The translations under genes were made by a program, and so were the position numbers. A stretch of DNA of 64,000 nt, taken from the NCBI GenBank assembly GCA_963823535.1, contig CAWGLZ010000004.1:62001-126000 (forward strand), read 5' to 3'. Of this stretch, positions 25,149 through 34,015 are shown piece after piece; position 1 is the stretch's first letter, and each line of letters begins with the position of its first letter. Below the pieces are notes generated by a model. It did no database searches. It saw only the letters and a program-made list of their open reading frames with translations, and was not told the origin of the DNA. This DNA is from RPQJ01 sp963823535 (GTDB lineage Bacteria > Pseudomonadota > Gammaproteobacteria > Steroidobacterales > Steroidobacteraceae).

Positions 25149-27011
25149 CTACAGCGGCTTGACTGCCGCCGGGTCGGTCACCTCGCGCGGCGGATTGCTG
25201 AACAGCACCCGCAGCCGCAGGCCGAGGATCTCCGGCGAGGAGAGCGCATTGCGCTCCCGCATCACGCGGGCCAGCAGGGCCGGGTCGTCGGTGATGATGT
25301 TGTCGACGCCGCGCTCGATCATGCGCAGCATCGCTTCCGGCGTGTTGACCGTCCACACGTGGACCTGCTTGCCGGCCGTGTGCGCCTTGCGCACCAGGGA
25401 CGGCGTCGCGCGCGCCGAATTCAGGCTGAGGAAATCGGCTTCCGTGCGCAGGACGTTGCCCACGGCGGCGGTCACGATGTGACCGGTGGACAGGCGCGGT
25501 TCGATCGCCTTGACCTGCCTGAGCGCCGCGTAATCGAGCGACGTGATGACGACCTGGTCGAGGAAGTCCTTGCGGTGCAGCAGTTCCACGATGGCCGGCG
25601 CGAGGTCCGGATCCGGGACGTTGTACTTGAGCTCGATGTTGATCTTCGTGCGGCCGCGGACGAGGTCGATCACCTCTTCCAGCGTCGGCGGATACTCGCC
25701 TGAAAACTTCTCGTCGTACTTGCGACCGATGTCGATCGTGGCGATCTCGTCGGCGGCCAGTGCCGCGACCTTGCGGGGATCCCCACCCATGCGCATGAGG
25801 TCGCCATCGTGCACCACGATGATCTCGCGGTCACGGGTGTGCTGCACGTCGAGTTCGATGTAGTCGGCGCCCGCTTCCATCGCCGCCCGGAAGGCGGCCA
25901 TCGAGTTCTCGGGTGCACGGATGGATGCGCCCCGGTGCGCGGTGATGGCCACGTCCTCCTGGAGGACCAGACGCGAGACGAGGAACCACGCAGTGCCGAG
26001 GGCGAGGCCGAGGAGGGCCAGCGTCGCGACGATGGCCGGCCGGGCGATGCTGCGCGAATGCTCCTCCGTGATATCGAGTTCTCTCGGCGCCTGCCAGCGA
26101 AGCGGGTCGACCAGCTCGCCATACATCCGCGTCACCAGGAACTGGTGGCCGGCCAACCCCAGCGCGCCATAGAGGAATCCGCCGGTCAGGGCCACGGCGA
26201 GGTACAGCGCCACGAGCGGCAGGACGCGTTGCACGTCGATCCCTGCCCAGTCCAGCCCGGCGTCGGAGACCTGTCGGCACGCCCAGGTGATCGCGACGGT
26301 CGCCACCGTGAGCAGGATCCACCACAGCACCAGCGGCGTCACGATGCGAGCGAGTCGGCCACGCGTCATGGCCGAGCTCTTCTCGAGCGCCTGGCCCGGC
26401 ATCACGCCCTCGAAGGCCAGGATCGGCACGGCCAGCAGCCAGCGCGCCAGCTGCCAGGCGGCGAGGAGGGCGTAGGCCAGCACGATGAGCGCCACGAGCA
26501 GCTTCGCGCGTCGCCATTCGGGTGGGCTTTCCGCGAGGTAGTAGTTGATGTCCTGCCCCGCCAGCATCGTGAACCAGACGATGCCCGCCAGGGCGAGGAA
26601 CGGCAGCGCCAGCAGCACCAGCCTCAGGAAGACGCGAGTCGACAGGAGGATCAGCCGCGGCAGGCTGCGCAGCACGAAAGCGACCGTCGAGGCCACGGTG
26701 ACGGGGCGGCGGGCCATCGCGTGGCCGGCAATCCAGCTGTGGCCGGTGAACTCGGCGAGCAGCAGGCTCACGGTCAGTGCGACGAGCACGAGCACGAAGG
26801 CGGCGCCCCAGGGCGAGAGGACGAATCCGGCGATGTCGAAGTTGCTGATCACCGGCTCGCCGGAGGTGAGGACGAGACGGCGGCCCACCCAGGTCACGAT
26901 CGGCGTGAAGACCGCGAATCCCAGCAGCTGCATCAGCAGGTGGAAGGCGAGCGCCGGGCGCCACTGCGCGCGGAAGTCCGACCATGATCGGGCCGCGAGT
27001 CCGTCGTTCAT
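25149..27011 (-). CDS. Glycerophosphodiester phosphodiesterase with N-terminal membrane domain
   Basis: A protein of 620 residues. The first 330 residues hold about eight membrane segments (GPDPase_memb type). The C-terminal 270 residues are a GDPD TIM barrel: TAHRGASIRAPENSMAAFRA has the catalytic HRG and E, ADYIELDVQ has the metal ExD, VVHDGDLMRMGG has the second catalytic H, and INIELKYNVPD and VHVWTVNTPEAMLRMI complete it. It hydrolyses glycerophosphodiesters to glycerol 3-phosphate, or acts on a membrane-linked substrate. ATG 27011 is preceded by GGGAGAGCC. It diverges from tryptophanase. Confidence 0.9.
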   Translation of the reverse strand: MNDGLAARSWSDFRAQWRPALAFHLLMQLLGFAVFTPIVTWVGRRLVLTSGEPVISNFDIAGFVLSPWGAAFVLVLVALTVSLLLAEFTGHSWIAGHAMARRPVTVASTVAFVLRSLPRLILLSTRVFLRLVLLALPFLALAGIVWFTMLAGQDINYYLAESPPEWRRAKLLVALIVLAYALLAAWQLARWLLAVPILAFEGVMPGQALEKSSAMTRGRLARIVTPLVLWWILLTVATVAITWACRQVSDAGLDWAGIDVQRVLPLVALYLAVALTGGFLYGALGLAGHQFLVTRMYGELVDPLRWQAPRELDITEEHSRSIARPAIVATLALLGLALGTAWFLVSRLVLQEDVAITAHRGASIRAPENSMAAFRAAMEAGADYIELDVQHTRDREIIVVHDGDLMRMGGDPRKVAALAADEIATIDIGRKYDEKFSGEYPPTLEEVIDLVRGRTKINIELKYNVPDPDLAPAIVELLHRKDFLDQVVITSLDYAALRQVKAIEPRLSTGHIVTAAVGNVLRTEADFLSLNSARATPSLVRKAHTAGKQVHVWTVNTPEAMLRMIERGVDNIITDDPALLARVMRERNALSSPEILGLRLRVLFSNPPREVTDPAAVKPL

Positions 27012-27135
27012 TCGGCTCTCCCTCGGCCGAGCGTGAGCGCGAATGATAGACCACGGGAACGCGTGACGGCGCGGCGCCCGTCACCGTAAAGTGCCGGACT
27101 CCACGACGGCGACCCACTCCGGGCGAGGCGCTCAC

Positions 27136-28503
27136 TTGAAAACCATCATCGAACCCTTCCGCATCAAGGTGGTCGAGCCGATCCGGCTCACGACGCCCGA
27201 GGAACGCCGGCAGCGGCTGGAGCAGGCCGGCTGGAACCTGTTTGCCCTGCACGCCGACGACGTGATCATCGATCTGCTCACGGACTCCGGCACCAGCGCA
27301 ATGAGCGCCGAGCAGTGGGCTGCGGTCATGCGCGGTGACGAGTCCTACGCCGGTTCACCGTCCTATTACCGCTTCGAGGCGGCGGTCCGCTCGCTGATGC
27401 CGTTCACCCACATCATCCCCACGCACCAGGGCCGGGCGGCGGAGGCCATCCTGTTCTCCATCGTCGGCGGCCCAGGCAGGATCATCCCGTCCAACACGCA
27501 CTTCGACACGACGCGCGGCAACATCGAGGCGACCGGCGCCACGGCAGTGGATCTCGTGGTCGCGGAGGCGCACGACCCGGATTCGAGGCAGCCCTTCAAG
27601 GGCAATATCGACCTCGTGCAACTCGAGCGCCTGCTGGAGTCGTCGGCGGAGCGGATCCCGGTGGTGATGCTCACCGTGACCAACAACGCCGGGGGCGGGC
27701 AACCGGTCAGCCTCGAGAACATCCGCGCGACGGCGGCGATCGCCCACCGCCACGGCAAGCCTTTGATCATCGACGGGTGCCGGTTCGCCGAGAACGCGTG
27801 GTTCATCAAGTGCAGGGAACCCGGGCAGTCGTCGCGCGCGGTGCCGGACATCGTGCGCGACATGTTCGCGGTGGCCGACGGCATGACCATGAGTGCAAAG
27901 AAGGATGCCTTCGCCAACATCGGCGGCTGGCTGGCCGTCAACGACGACGCCCTGGCCGCCGCCGCACGCAATCGCCTGATCCTCACCGAGGGGTTCCCGA
28001 CCTACGGCGGACTGGCCGGCCGCGACCTCGACGCCATCGCGGTCGGGCTGCACGAGATCGTCGACGAGCAATACCTGCGCTACCGCGTGCGCACCAACGA
28101 GTACATCGGCGAGAAGCTGCTGGCACTCGGCGTGCCGATCGTGCAGCCCGTGGGCGGCCACGCCGTGTTCGTCGACGCGCGACGCTTCCTGCCGCACATA
28201 CCGCCACTGGAGTACCCGGGCCAGGCGCTCGCGGTCGCGCTCTACGAGATTGGCGGCATCCGCGCCTGCGAGATCGGTACGGTGATGTTCGGGCTGAAGC
28301 CCGATGGCTCGGAGGCGGCCGCGGACATGGACCTCGTGCGCCTCGCGATGCCACGCCGGGTATACACGCAGTCGCACGCCGACTATCTCGTCGAGGTTTT
28401 CGAGGACGTGGTGCGCCGGCGCGACCAGCTGCGCGGCCTGCGGATCGTGTCGCAACCGTCTCAGCTGCGTCATTTCACCGCGCGCTTCGTGCCGCTCGGA
28501 TGA
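27136..28503 (+). CDS. tnaA: Tryptophanase (beta-eliminating lyase)
   Basis: A PLP-dependent lyase of 455 residues from TTG 27136; a GTG at 27091 would add 15 residues with no family match. PLP lysine is K256 in MSAKKDAFANIGG. Tryptophanase and tyrosine phenol-lyase differ at three positions. Asp rather than Thr is found in THFDTTRGN (D124), Ile rather than Arg in RACEIGTVMFG, and His rather than Phe in LRHFTARF, all favouring tryptophanase. It should split tryptophan to indole, pyruvate and ammonia. I see no TnaC-like leader peptide and no tnaB permease alongside. Confidence 0.8.
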   Translation: MKTIIEPFRIKVVEPIRLTTPEERRQRLEQAGWNLFALHADDVIIDLLTDSGTSAMSAEQWAAVMRGDESYAGSPSYYRFEAAVRSLMPFTHIIPTHQGRAAEAILFSIVGGPGRIIPSNTHFDTTRGNIEATGATAVDLVVAEAHDPDSRQPFKGNIDLVQLERLLESSAERIPVVMLTVTNNAGGGQPVSLENIRATAAIAHRHGKPLIIDGCRFAENAWFIKCREPGQSSRAVPDIVRDMFAVADGMTMSAKKDAFANIGGWLAVNDDALAAAARNRLILTEGFPTYGGLAGRDLDAIAVGLHEIVDEQYLRYRVRTNEYIGEKLLALGVPIVQPVGGHAVFVDARRFLPHIPPLEYPGQALAVALYEIGGIRACEIGTVMFGLKPDGSEAAADMDLVRLAMPRRVYTQSHADYLVEVFEDVVRRRDQLRGLRIVSQPSQLRHFTARFVPLG

Positions 28504-28928
28504 GCCGGCCATTGGCCGCGCTGTGGATGCGGGCTCCGCGTCAGTTGCGCTAATCGTCCTTGCCGAGCAGCGCGGCGAGTCCGGCGAAGGGCGTCTGTGC
28601 CGCGCTCGGGCGCCTGTCCGGCCTGCCCGGCGAGTGTGCGGGGCGGATCGAGGAATCGCTGGTGCTCGTTGTCGTGACAGTAGACGCACAACAACTCCCA
28701 GTTGCTGCCGTCCGCCGGGTTGTTGTCGTGATTGTGGTCCTTGTGGTGGACCGTGAGTTCCTGGACATTGCCGCGGTCGAACTCCCGGGCGCAGCGCCCG
28801 CAGATCCACGGGTAGAGCTTCAACGCCCGGTCTCGATAACCGTCTTGCCGCGCGTCACGCGCGCGCCGCGCCTCGGCCACGACGCGGTCGAGGCGGTCGA
28901 GGTCGGGGCCGTCGGGTTTCCGTGGCAT
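28470..28928 (-). CDS. yajD: YajD-like HNH nuclease with an apparent C-terminal frameshift
   Basis: From ATG 28928 the protein shows the YajD core: YRDRALKLYPWICGRCAREF with the first zinc CxxC, LTVHHKDHNHDNNPADGSNW with the HNH catalytic block, and LLCVYCHDNEHQRF with the second CxxC. After about residue 105 the open frame turns into an Arg-rich tail to 28470 that overlaps the end of tnaA by 34 bases. The +1 frame instead ends at 28550 with AQTPFAGLAALLGKDD, which resembles the NPFADLKA-type YajD C-terminus. A one-base indel near 28600-28620 is therefore suspected. The catalytic core itself is intact. Confidence 0.75.
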   Translation of the reverse strand: MPRKPDGPDLDRLDRVVAEARRARDARQDGYRDRALKLYPWICGRCAREFDRGNVQELTVHHKDHNHDNNPADGSNWELLCVYCHDNEHQRFLDPPRTLAGQAGQAPERGTDALRRTRRAARQGRLAQLTRSPHPQRGQWPAHPSGTKRAVK

Positions 28929-29005
28929 GCCTGGGCACTTCCGCGTGCAACCCGCGCAGTGTACTGCCAGACTTCGCATGGGGGTAAGATGAGGATGGAG
29001 ACTCC

Positions 29006-29491
29006 ATGACGACCCGACGCCGATTGATCATGGCAGTGGCCGCACTGGCGCTCGGCGCCTGCGCCGGACTGCCGGAGAAAGATCCCCTGCAGGTGACCGT
29101 CGCGGGCATCGAGCCGATGCAGGGCGAGGGCCTCGAGCTGCGCATGCTGGTGAAGCTGCGCGTGCAGAATCCCAATGACGCGCCGGTCGAGTTCACGGGT
29201 GCATACCTGCAACTCGACGTGCAGGGCCGGACGTTTGCCACCGGTGTCAGCGACGCAGGCGGCACGGTGCCGCGCTTCGGTGAGGCCGTGGTCGCCGTCC
29301 CGGTGACGGTCTCCGCCGCACGCATGGTGCGCCAGGTGATGGGCGTGCTGGACGGAACGCCGGTGGACACCATCCGCTACGAGTTGAGCGGCAAGCTGAG
29401 CGGCGCGATGTTCCAGTCGGAACGGTTCCGGACCCAGGGTGAGTTCCAGCTTCCGAAGCCGGCCCCCGAGGCCGGAGCCGCGAGCCTTTGA
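29006..29491 (+). CDS. LEA type 2 (WHy-domain) lipoprotein
   Basis: A protein of 161 residues with a lipoprotein signal ending LALGACAG. The mature part follows the LEA14/WHy pattern, VTVAGIEPMQGEGLELRMLV, then KLRVQNPNDAPVEFTGAYLQ with the NPN motif, and a final LSGKLSGAMFQSERFRTQG strand. WHy-domain proteins are linked to desiccation and stress tolerance. ATG 29006 follows GGATGGAGACTCC. The next gene overlaps its stop codon, so translation is probably coupled. Confidence 0.85.
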   Translation: MTTRRRLIMAVAALALGACAGLPEKDPLQVTVAGIEPMQGEGLELRMLVKLRVQNPNDAPVEFTGAYLQLDVQGRTFATGVSDAGGTVPRFGEAVVAVPVTVSAARMVRQVMGVLDGTPVDTIRYELSGKLSGAMFQSERFRTQGEFQLPKPAPEAGAASL

Positions 29492-29829
29492 TGCACATCT
29501 TCGCCAGGGCCGTCCTCCTCCTCCTCGTACTCGCCGTGACCTGGACACGGGTCGAGGCGCAGGAGTACACGGTTGAGGTCAGGCCGGCGCTGAACGACCT
29601 CGCGATCAAGATCGAGCCCGTGGCGAACACGGGCGTCCTCGTGGTCAACCTGACCAACAATTCCAGCACCAAGGTGCGCTGCGCCCTGCGCTACGACGCA
29701 GCGCCGCAGGTCCCCTACCGCACGACGGAATACGTCGAGCCCGGCAAGACGGTCGGCAGCGTCTTCAGGGCCAAGCGACGCTGGTTTTCCGTCGTCGTCG
29801 ATGTGACCTGCGAACCGACGGACAAGTAG
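29491..29829 (+). CDS. Small secreted protein downstream of the LEA lipoprotein
   Basis: A protein of 112 residues from ATG 29491, overlapping the upstream TGA (TTTGATG). It has a signal peptide, LLLLVLAVTWTRVEAQEY, and a mature part with a single beta-sandwich look: VLVVNLTNNSSTKVRCALRY and FRAKRRWFSVVVDVTCEP, with two cysteines likely to form a disulfide. No named family recognised. Coupling to the LEA-type lipoprotein suggests a joint envelope role. Confidence 0.75.
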   Translation: MHIFARAVLLLLVLAVTWTRVEAQEYTVEVRPALNDLAIKIEPVANTGVLVVNLTNNSSTKVRCALRYDAAPQVPYRTTEYVEPGKTVGSVFRAKRRWFSVVVDVTCEPTDK

Positions 29830-29918
29830 GGCCGGGCGGGAGGCCGCCCGCTGCCAACAATGCGTATCGCGGCGGGCGGGCGCTCTTGTCCAGACTGACG
29901 GGGCAGGGGAGAGAAGCC

Positions 29919-31310
29919 ATGGGTATCGCGATCCCGATGCTCGACCTGATGTTCTTCCTCTCGGAGAACCAGGACAACCCGCGGCACGTCGGTGCCGTGC
30001 TGATCTTCGAGCGGCCCGACCGCGGCGGAGCGAACATCGTGCCGCGGGTTCTCGATGCTTACCGGCGCGCGAAGCCTGTACCGCCGTTCAACCGGATTCC
30101 CGTCTTTCCGCGCCTGGGCCTGCCCGAGTGGCAGGAACTCGACGACCTCGACATGGACTGGCACGTCCAGCATGTTTCCCTGCCTGCGCCCGGCACGGAC
30201 GCACAGTTGCACCAGCTCGTGGCCGAGCTTCACGCCCCGATGCTCGAACGCCACCGGCCGGGCTGGAAGGTGTACGTGATCGAGGGACTCGAGCGGGACC
30301 GCTTCGCACTGTTCATCAAGGTGCACCACGCGCTCGTGGACGGAGAGTCCGGGATCGAACTGGTCCGACGCACGCTCTCGCGGTCGCCCCGGACCCGACG
30401 CATCCGCAGCATCGTGGCCACGAGGCTGCCGGAGATGCATGCGGCGGTGGAGGGCCACGGGCTCCACCGGCTCGAAGACGAACTCTCGGGCCTCGCGCGC
30501 GCTGCCCTGGCGATCGGCCTGGGGTCGGGACATCTGCTCGAGGAGGTCCTGAGTGCCCTCGGCGGCTATTCGAGCCGCACCGCACGACCCTTCACCGCAC
30601 CGCTCACGCCGATGAACGAGCCGATTCACAACGCGCGGACCCTCGTGCACACGGTCCTGCCACTGGACGCCATGAAGGAGGTCGCGCGCGCCTGGGATGC
30701 GACGCTGAACGATGTCGCGCTCTGCGTGCTCGACGCCGCGATGAACCGCTACCTGCGCCGGATCGGGCGACCGCCCGAGCGGCCGCTGGTCGCGATCTGC
30801 CCGGTTTCACTGCAGGATCCACAGGCCAAGCAGGCGACGACCCGCGTCTCCGTCTTCTGGACCCCGCTCGGGTCGCCCTCCGCGGCGGTGGGCCGACGCA
30901 TGCGGCAGGTGGCTGCGCAAACGCGGGCGGCCAAGGAGCGCATACGCGATCTGCCCCAGGATGCAGCCTACGCCTACTCGGTCCTCACCTTCGTGATGGG
31001 TGAAACGCTCGCGATGATTCCGCGAGGGTCGCAGGACTTCTTCGTGCCGTCCAACGTGCTCATCTCGAACGTGCGCGGTCCGGCGGAGCCCATGTTCCTC
31101 GGTGGCGCCCGGCTCGAGGCGCTCGTGCCCGTGTCCACGCTGATCTCGGGCATGGGATTGAACATCACCTTCATGTCTTACGCCGGCCGGGTCGTGATCG
31201 GCTACACGGCCAACGCATCCGCACTGCCGGACGCAGAGCGCCTCGCCGCGCTGACGCGCGATGCATTCGCGTCGCTGCAGCGGCACACCCGGAGACGGAA
31301 TACGCATTGA
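29919..31310 (+). CDS. Wax ester synthase/diacylglycerol acyltransferase (WS/DGAT)
   Basis: A protein of 463 residues from ATG 29919 after GGGGAGAGAAG. The catalytic HHxxxDG is H136-H137-ALV-D141-G142 in IKVHHALVDGESG. The C-terminal domain has SNVRGPAEPMFLGGARLEAL and a long hydrophobic stretch, both typical. The enzyme joins fatty acyl-CoA to fatty alcohols or diacylglycerol to make storage wax or triacylglycerol. It is a single gene here; no fatty acyl-CoA reductase lies nearby. Substrate preference cannot be read. Confidence 0.9.
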   Translation: MGIAIPMLDLMFFLSENQDNPRHVGAVLIFERPDRGGANIVPRVLDAYRRAKPVPPFNRIPVFPRLGLPEWQELDDLDMDWHVQHVSLPAPGTDAQLHQLVAELHAPMLERHRPGWKVYVIEGLERDRFALFIKVHHALVDGESGIELVRRTLSRSPRTRRIRSIVATRLPEMHAAVEGHGLHRLEDELSGLARAALAIGLGSGHLLEEVLSALGGYSSRTARPFTAPLTPMNEPIHNARTLVHTVLPLDAMKEVARAWDATLNDVALCVLDAAMNRYLRRIGRPPERPLVAICPVSLQDPQAKQATTRVSVFWTPLGSPSAAVGRRMRQVAAQTRAAKERIRDLPQDAAYAYSVLTFVMGETLAMIPRGSQDFFVPSNVLISNVRGPAEPMFLGGARLEALVPVSTLISGMGLNITFMSYAGRVVIGYTANASALPDAERLAALTRDAFASLQRHTRRRNTH

Positions 31311-31472
31311 GGTTCTGCGGAGCGACCGCGTTCGCGGCCGCACGCACCGCTCATCGCCGGCATTGGCGCCCGACGTGCGTGTAGCGATCATCATGTTCTG
31401 CTAGTGTCGGGACTGGCTGTGGCGGGATCCTGCCGCGGTCCTGTGGATCACCGACCTGAAGGAGGGACGCAC

Positions 31473-31727
31473 ATGGGCTGGATCATCAGCTTGATCATTG
31501 GTGGCGTGGTGGGCTGGATCGCGAGCATCCTGATGAAAACCAATGCACAGATGGGCATGCTCGCCAACGTGCTCGTCGGAATAGCAGGTTCGGCGCTCGG
31601 CTTCTGGCTCGCCGGCATGCTCGGGATCTCGGCGGGTGGCGGGCTCCTCCGCTTCGTCGTCGCCGTGGCGGGGGCGGCCCTGCTGATCTTCATCCTGAGG
31701 GCCCTCGGAATCTTCAAGAAAGCCTAG
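31473..31727 (+). CDS. GlsB/YeaQ/YmgE family stress-response membrane protein
   Basis: An 84-residue protein from ATG 31473 after AAGGAGGGACGC. It has three hydrophobic segments, including MGWIISLIIGGVVGWIASIL and NVLVGIAGSALGFWLAGMLG, which are hallmarks of the transglycosylase-associated/YeaQ family. It sits in the inner membrane and is usually induced by general stress. The upstream spacer has no gene. It is 48 bases ahead of the DUF2784 gene. Confidence 0.9.
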   Translation: MGWIISLIIGGVVGWIASILMKTNAQMGMLANVLVGIAGSALGFWLAGMLGISAGGGLLRFVVAVAGAALLIFILRALGIFKKA

Positions 31728-31775
31728 GCCCGGGGCTCGACGGGGCCGTCGGATCGCGCGAAGTCGGGAGATGCC

Positions 31776-32147
31776 GTGTCCTACCGGGTACTTGCGGACG
31801 CGGTCGTCCTGCTGCACGCGGCGTTCGTCCTGTTCGTCATTCTGGGCGGACTGCTGGCGCTGCGCTGGCCGCGGGTCGCCTGGATCCATCTCCCCGTCGT
31901 CGCCTGGGGCGCTGGCATCGAGTTCCTTGGCGGTGTCTGTCCGCTGACGCCGCTGGAGAACCGCTGGCGGCACCTCGCCGGCGAGGAAGGCTACCCCGGC
32001 GGCTTTGTCGAGCACTACGTCATCGGTGTCCTGTATCCGGACGGCCTCACCCGCACGACACAGCTCGCGCTGGGCGTGGTCGTGGTCATCGTGAATGCGG
32101 CGGTCTACGCGGCCGTCTGGCACCGCGACCGCAGGCGCCGGGGCTGA
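31776..32147 (+). CDS. DUF2784 domain-containing membrane protein
   Basis: A protein of 123 residues from GTG 31776. It has four hydrophobic segments with the DUF2784 landmarks: VVLLHAAFVLFVILGGLLAL, the conserved WIHLPVVAWGAGIEFLGGVC, CPLTPLENRWR and FVEHYVIGVLYP. The function is unknown. The 3' end is embedded in a long hairpin that should terminate both it and the convergent DUF3597 gene. Confidence 0.85.
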   Translation: MSYRVLADAVVLLHAAFVLFVILGGLLALRWPRVAWIHLPVVAWGAGIEFLGGVCPLTPLENRWRHLAGEEGYPGGFVEHYVIGVLYPDGLTRTTQLALGVVVVIVNAAVYAAVWHRDRRRRG

Positions 32148-32167
32148 ACCCCGACGCCTGCGGTCGC
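32125..32167. terminator. Long bidirectional hairpin
   Basis: A 19-bp stem with one mismatch pairs 32125-32143 with 32149-32167 around a short CTGAA loop that contains the DUF2784 stop codon. It sits between convergent genes, so a bidirectional terminator role is likely; no strong T tract on either side. Confidence 0.6.
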
Positions 32168-32192
32168 TTCTGGAATCGACCGGGAAGATCGT

Positions 32193-32600
32193 TCAGTCGT
32201 ACAGCTCTGCCGGAACGTTGCCACCGTTCTTCGCGATCTGCTTCAGCACGGTCTTGTGCAGCCACATGTTCATCTTCGCCGAGTCGCCCATCAGATCGGC
32301 CGGGCAGCCGAGCTCGGTCGCAAGTTCCTTGCGTGCCGAGTAGCTGCTGTCGATGTCGAGCAGCTTCAGCAGATCGACAATCGACGTCTTCCAGTTCAGC
32401 TTCTGCGGGTTGGCAGCCGCGAGCTGCTCGAGCTGGGCGACGACGTCCACGATCGGGATCTCGACCGGCGGCGGCGGGGGCGGCGGGGCCACCGGGGCCT
32501 GCGTGTAGCTGGGCTGTGGTGGTGGCGGCGGCGGCGGCACCGGCTCGGCCTTGGCGGACTTCAATCCAAGTTTCTCGAGGATGGAGCTGAAAAATCCCAT
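32193..32600 (-). CDS. DUF3597 domain-containing protein
   Basis: A protein of 135 residues from ATG 32600 after AAAAGGAGAAG. The N-terminus GFFSSILEKLGL is followed by a proline-rich linker with runs of P. The C-terminal domain IVDVVAQLEQLAAANPQKLN, then WKTSIVDLLKLLDIDSSYSA, matches DUF3597, a small helical domain of unknown function related to LysM-linked proteins. The gene stands alone, with a 250-base gap upstream towards msrB. Confidence 0.85.
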   Translation of the reverse strand: MGFFSSILEKLGLKSAKAEPVPPPPPPPQPSYTQAPVAPPPPPPPVEIPIVDVVAQLEQLAAANPQKLNWKTSIVDLLKLLDIDSSYSARKELATELGCPADLMGDSAKMNMWLHKTVLKQIAKNGGNVPAELYD

Positions 32601-32855
32601 GTCTTCTCCTTTTTTCGATCGACGGTTGAATGAAAACGGACCCGCAGGTCTGGACCCCTGCGTGCGGCAAGCGCCGCGCGGATGACCGGCGGGCGGCTCA
32701 GGCGGCGGTGCCGCCCAGCATCGAGTTCTGCCGCGCGATCGATCACAGGCACCGCGCGGACCGCCCCGGACAACGTTCTCACCACCCTTTTTCGTATTTT
32801 ACGTCAAAGGTGCCATCCGCATCCCTCCGGGGAAATGCGCAAGCTCGAGCCTCGT

Positions 32856-33299
32856 TCATGCGCGGCCGATGCGGTCCGGCAGCGGCGCGCCCTCGGGCGT
32901 GAACTGCAGTGAAATGGAATTGATGCAGTAGCGCTGGCCCGTCGGCGGCGGGCCGTCCGGGAAGACGTGGCCCTGGTGGCTGTCGCAGCGCGCACAGCGG
33001 ATCTCGGTGCGGACCATGCCATGGCTCTGGTCGCGCACGTATTTCAGGTGGTCGGGATCATAGGGCGCCGTGAAGCTCGGCCAGCCCGTGCCGCTGTTGA
33101 ATTTTTCCGTCGCGCGGAAGAGCGGCAGGCCGCAGAGCCGGCAACTGTAGACGCCGGGCTGCTTCTGGTCCACGAGCGTGCCGCAGAAGGGGCGCTCGGT
33201 GCCGTGCTCCAGCAGCACGCGCCGTTCCTCGTCGCTGAGCGCAGCCGCCAGCCGTTGCCGCTCCTCGTCCGTCGGGGGCGTGAGGTCGAAATCGGTCAT
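32856..33299 (-). CDS. msrB: Peptide-methionine (R)-S-oxide reductase MsrB
   Basis: A protein of 147 residues. The structural zinc is held by C53, C56, C102 and C105 (YSCRLCG and RCARCDS). The catalytic cysteine is C125 in QRYCINSISL. FNSGTGWPSF is the substrate-binding block. It repairs R-methionine sulfoxide in proteins with thioredoxin. The start codon overlaps the stop of msrA by four bases, so the two repair enzymes for both stereoisomers are translationally coupled. Confidence 0.95.
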   Translation of the reverse strand: MTDFDLTPPTDEERQRLAAALSDEERRVLLEHGTERPFCGTLVDQKQPGVYSCRLCGLPLFRATEKFNSGTGWPSFTAPYDPDHLKYVRDQSHGMVRTEIRCARCDSHQGHVFPDGPPPTGQRYCINSISLQFTPEGAPLPDRIGRA

Positions 33300-33901
33300 G
33301 CGCCTTCCTTCAGCAGCGCACCGTGCGTGGCGCGGAGTTTGTCGACCTTGGGCGTGGCGACCGCGCGGATGTAACCCTGGTGCGGATTCCGGGCGGCGTA
33401 GTCGTGGTGATACGGCTCGGCCTCGTAGAAGTGCTCGAGCGGTTCGAGCGTGGTCGCCACGGGTGCATCGAGGATCCCGGCTGCGTCAATCTGGCGGATG
33501 TAGGACTCCGACAGTCGTCGTTGCGCGTCGTTCGCGTAGAAAATGGCGGACCGGTACTGGCTGCCGACGTCGGCGCCCTGGCGATTGACCTGGGTGGGGT
33601 CGTGCGCGATCGAGAAAAAGATCTTCAGGACCTGGCCCAGCCCGATTCTGGCCGGGTCGAAGACCACCTCGATGGCTTCCGCGTGACCCGTGTCGCCGCC
33701 ACACACCGCGTCGTAGCGGGCCGTCTCCGCGGAGCCGCCCGCGTAGCCCGGCTTCACCGACAGCACGCCGTCGAGCTGCCGGTATACGGCCTCGGTGCAC
33801 CAGAAGCAGCCGCCGGCCAGGACAATCGCGTTGCCCGCGTCCGCGGCGCTGATTTCGGCGGCGGGTTCCGGGAATGACCGCGGATCGATGTTCAGGCCCA
33901 T
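33296..33901 (-). CDS. msrA: Peptide-methionine (S)-S-oxide reductase MsrA
   Basis: A protein of 201 residues from ATG 33901; a longer in-frame start at 33934 is possible. The active site is GCFWC with C32 as the nucleophile, followed by EAVYRQLDGVLSVKPGYAGG and HAEAIEVVFDP, all standard. It reduces S-methionine sulfoxide in proteins. It is the first gene of an msrA-msrB pair; a strong hairpin upstream separates it from the dihaem peroxidase gene. Confidence 0.95.
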   Translation of the reverse strand: MGLNIDPRSFPEPAAEISAADAGNAIVLAGGCFWCTEAVYRQLDGVLSVKPGYAGGSAETARYDAVCGGDTGHAEAIEVVFDPARIGLGQVLKIFFSIAHDPTQVNRQGADVGSQYRSAIFYANDAQRRLSESYIRQIDAAGILDAPVATTLEPLEHFYEAEPYHHDYAARNPHQGYIRAVATPKVDKLRATHGALLKEGA

Positions 33902-34015
33902 GGGCGTCCTCGCTGCAACGGCGGTTGCCGGCAATCTTACTGCCGATACCAGGCAGTTCGGGACGCACGGCCGTTGGATTCGCCGCGTGGGCCTCGCACG
34001 GCGAGTCCGGTGGCG

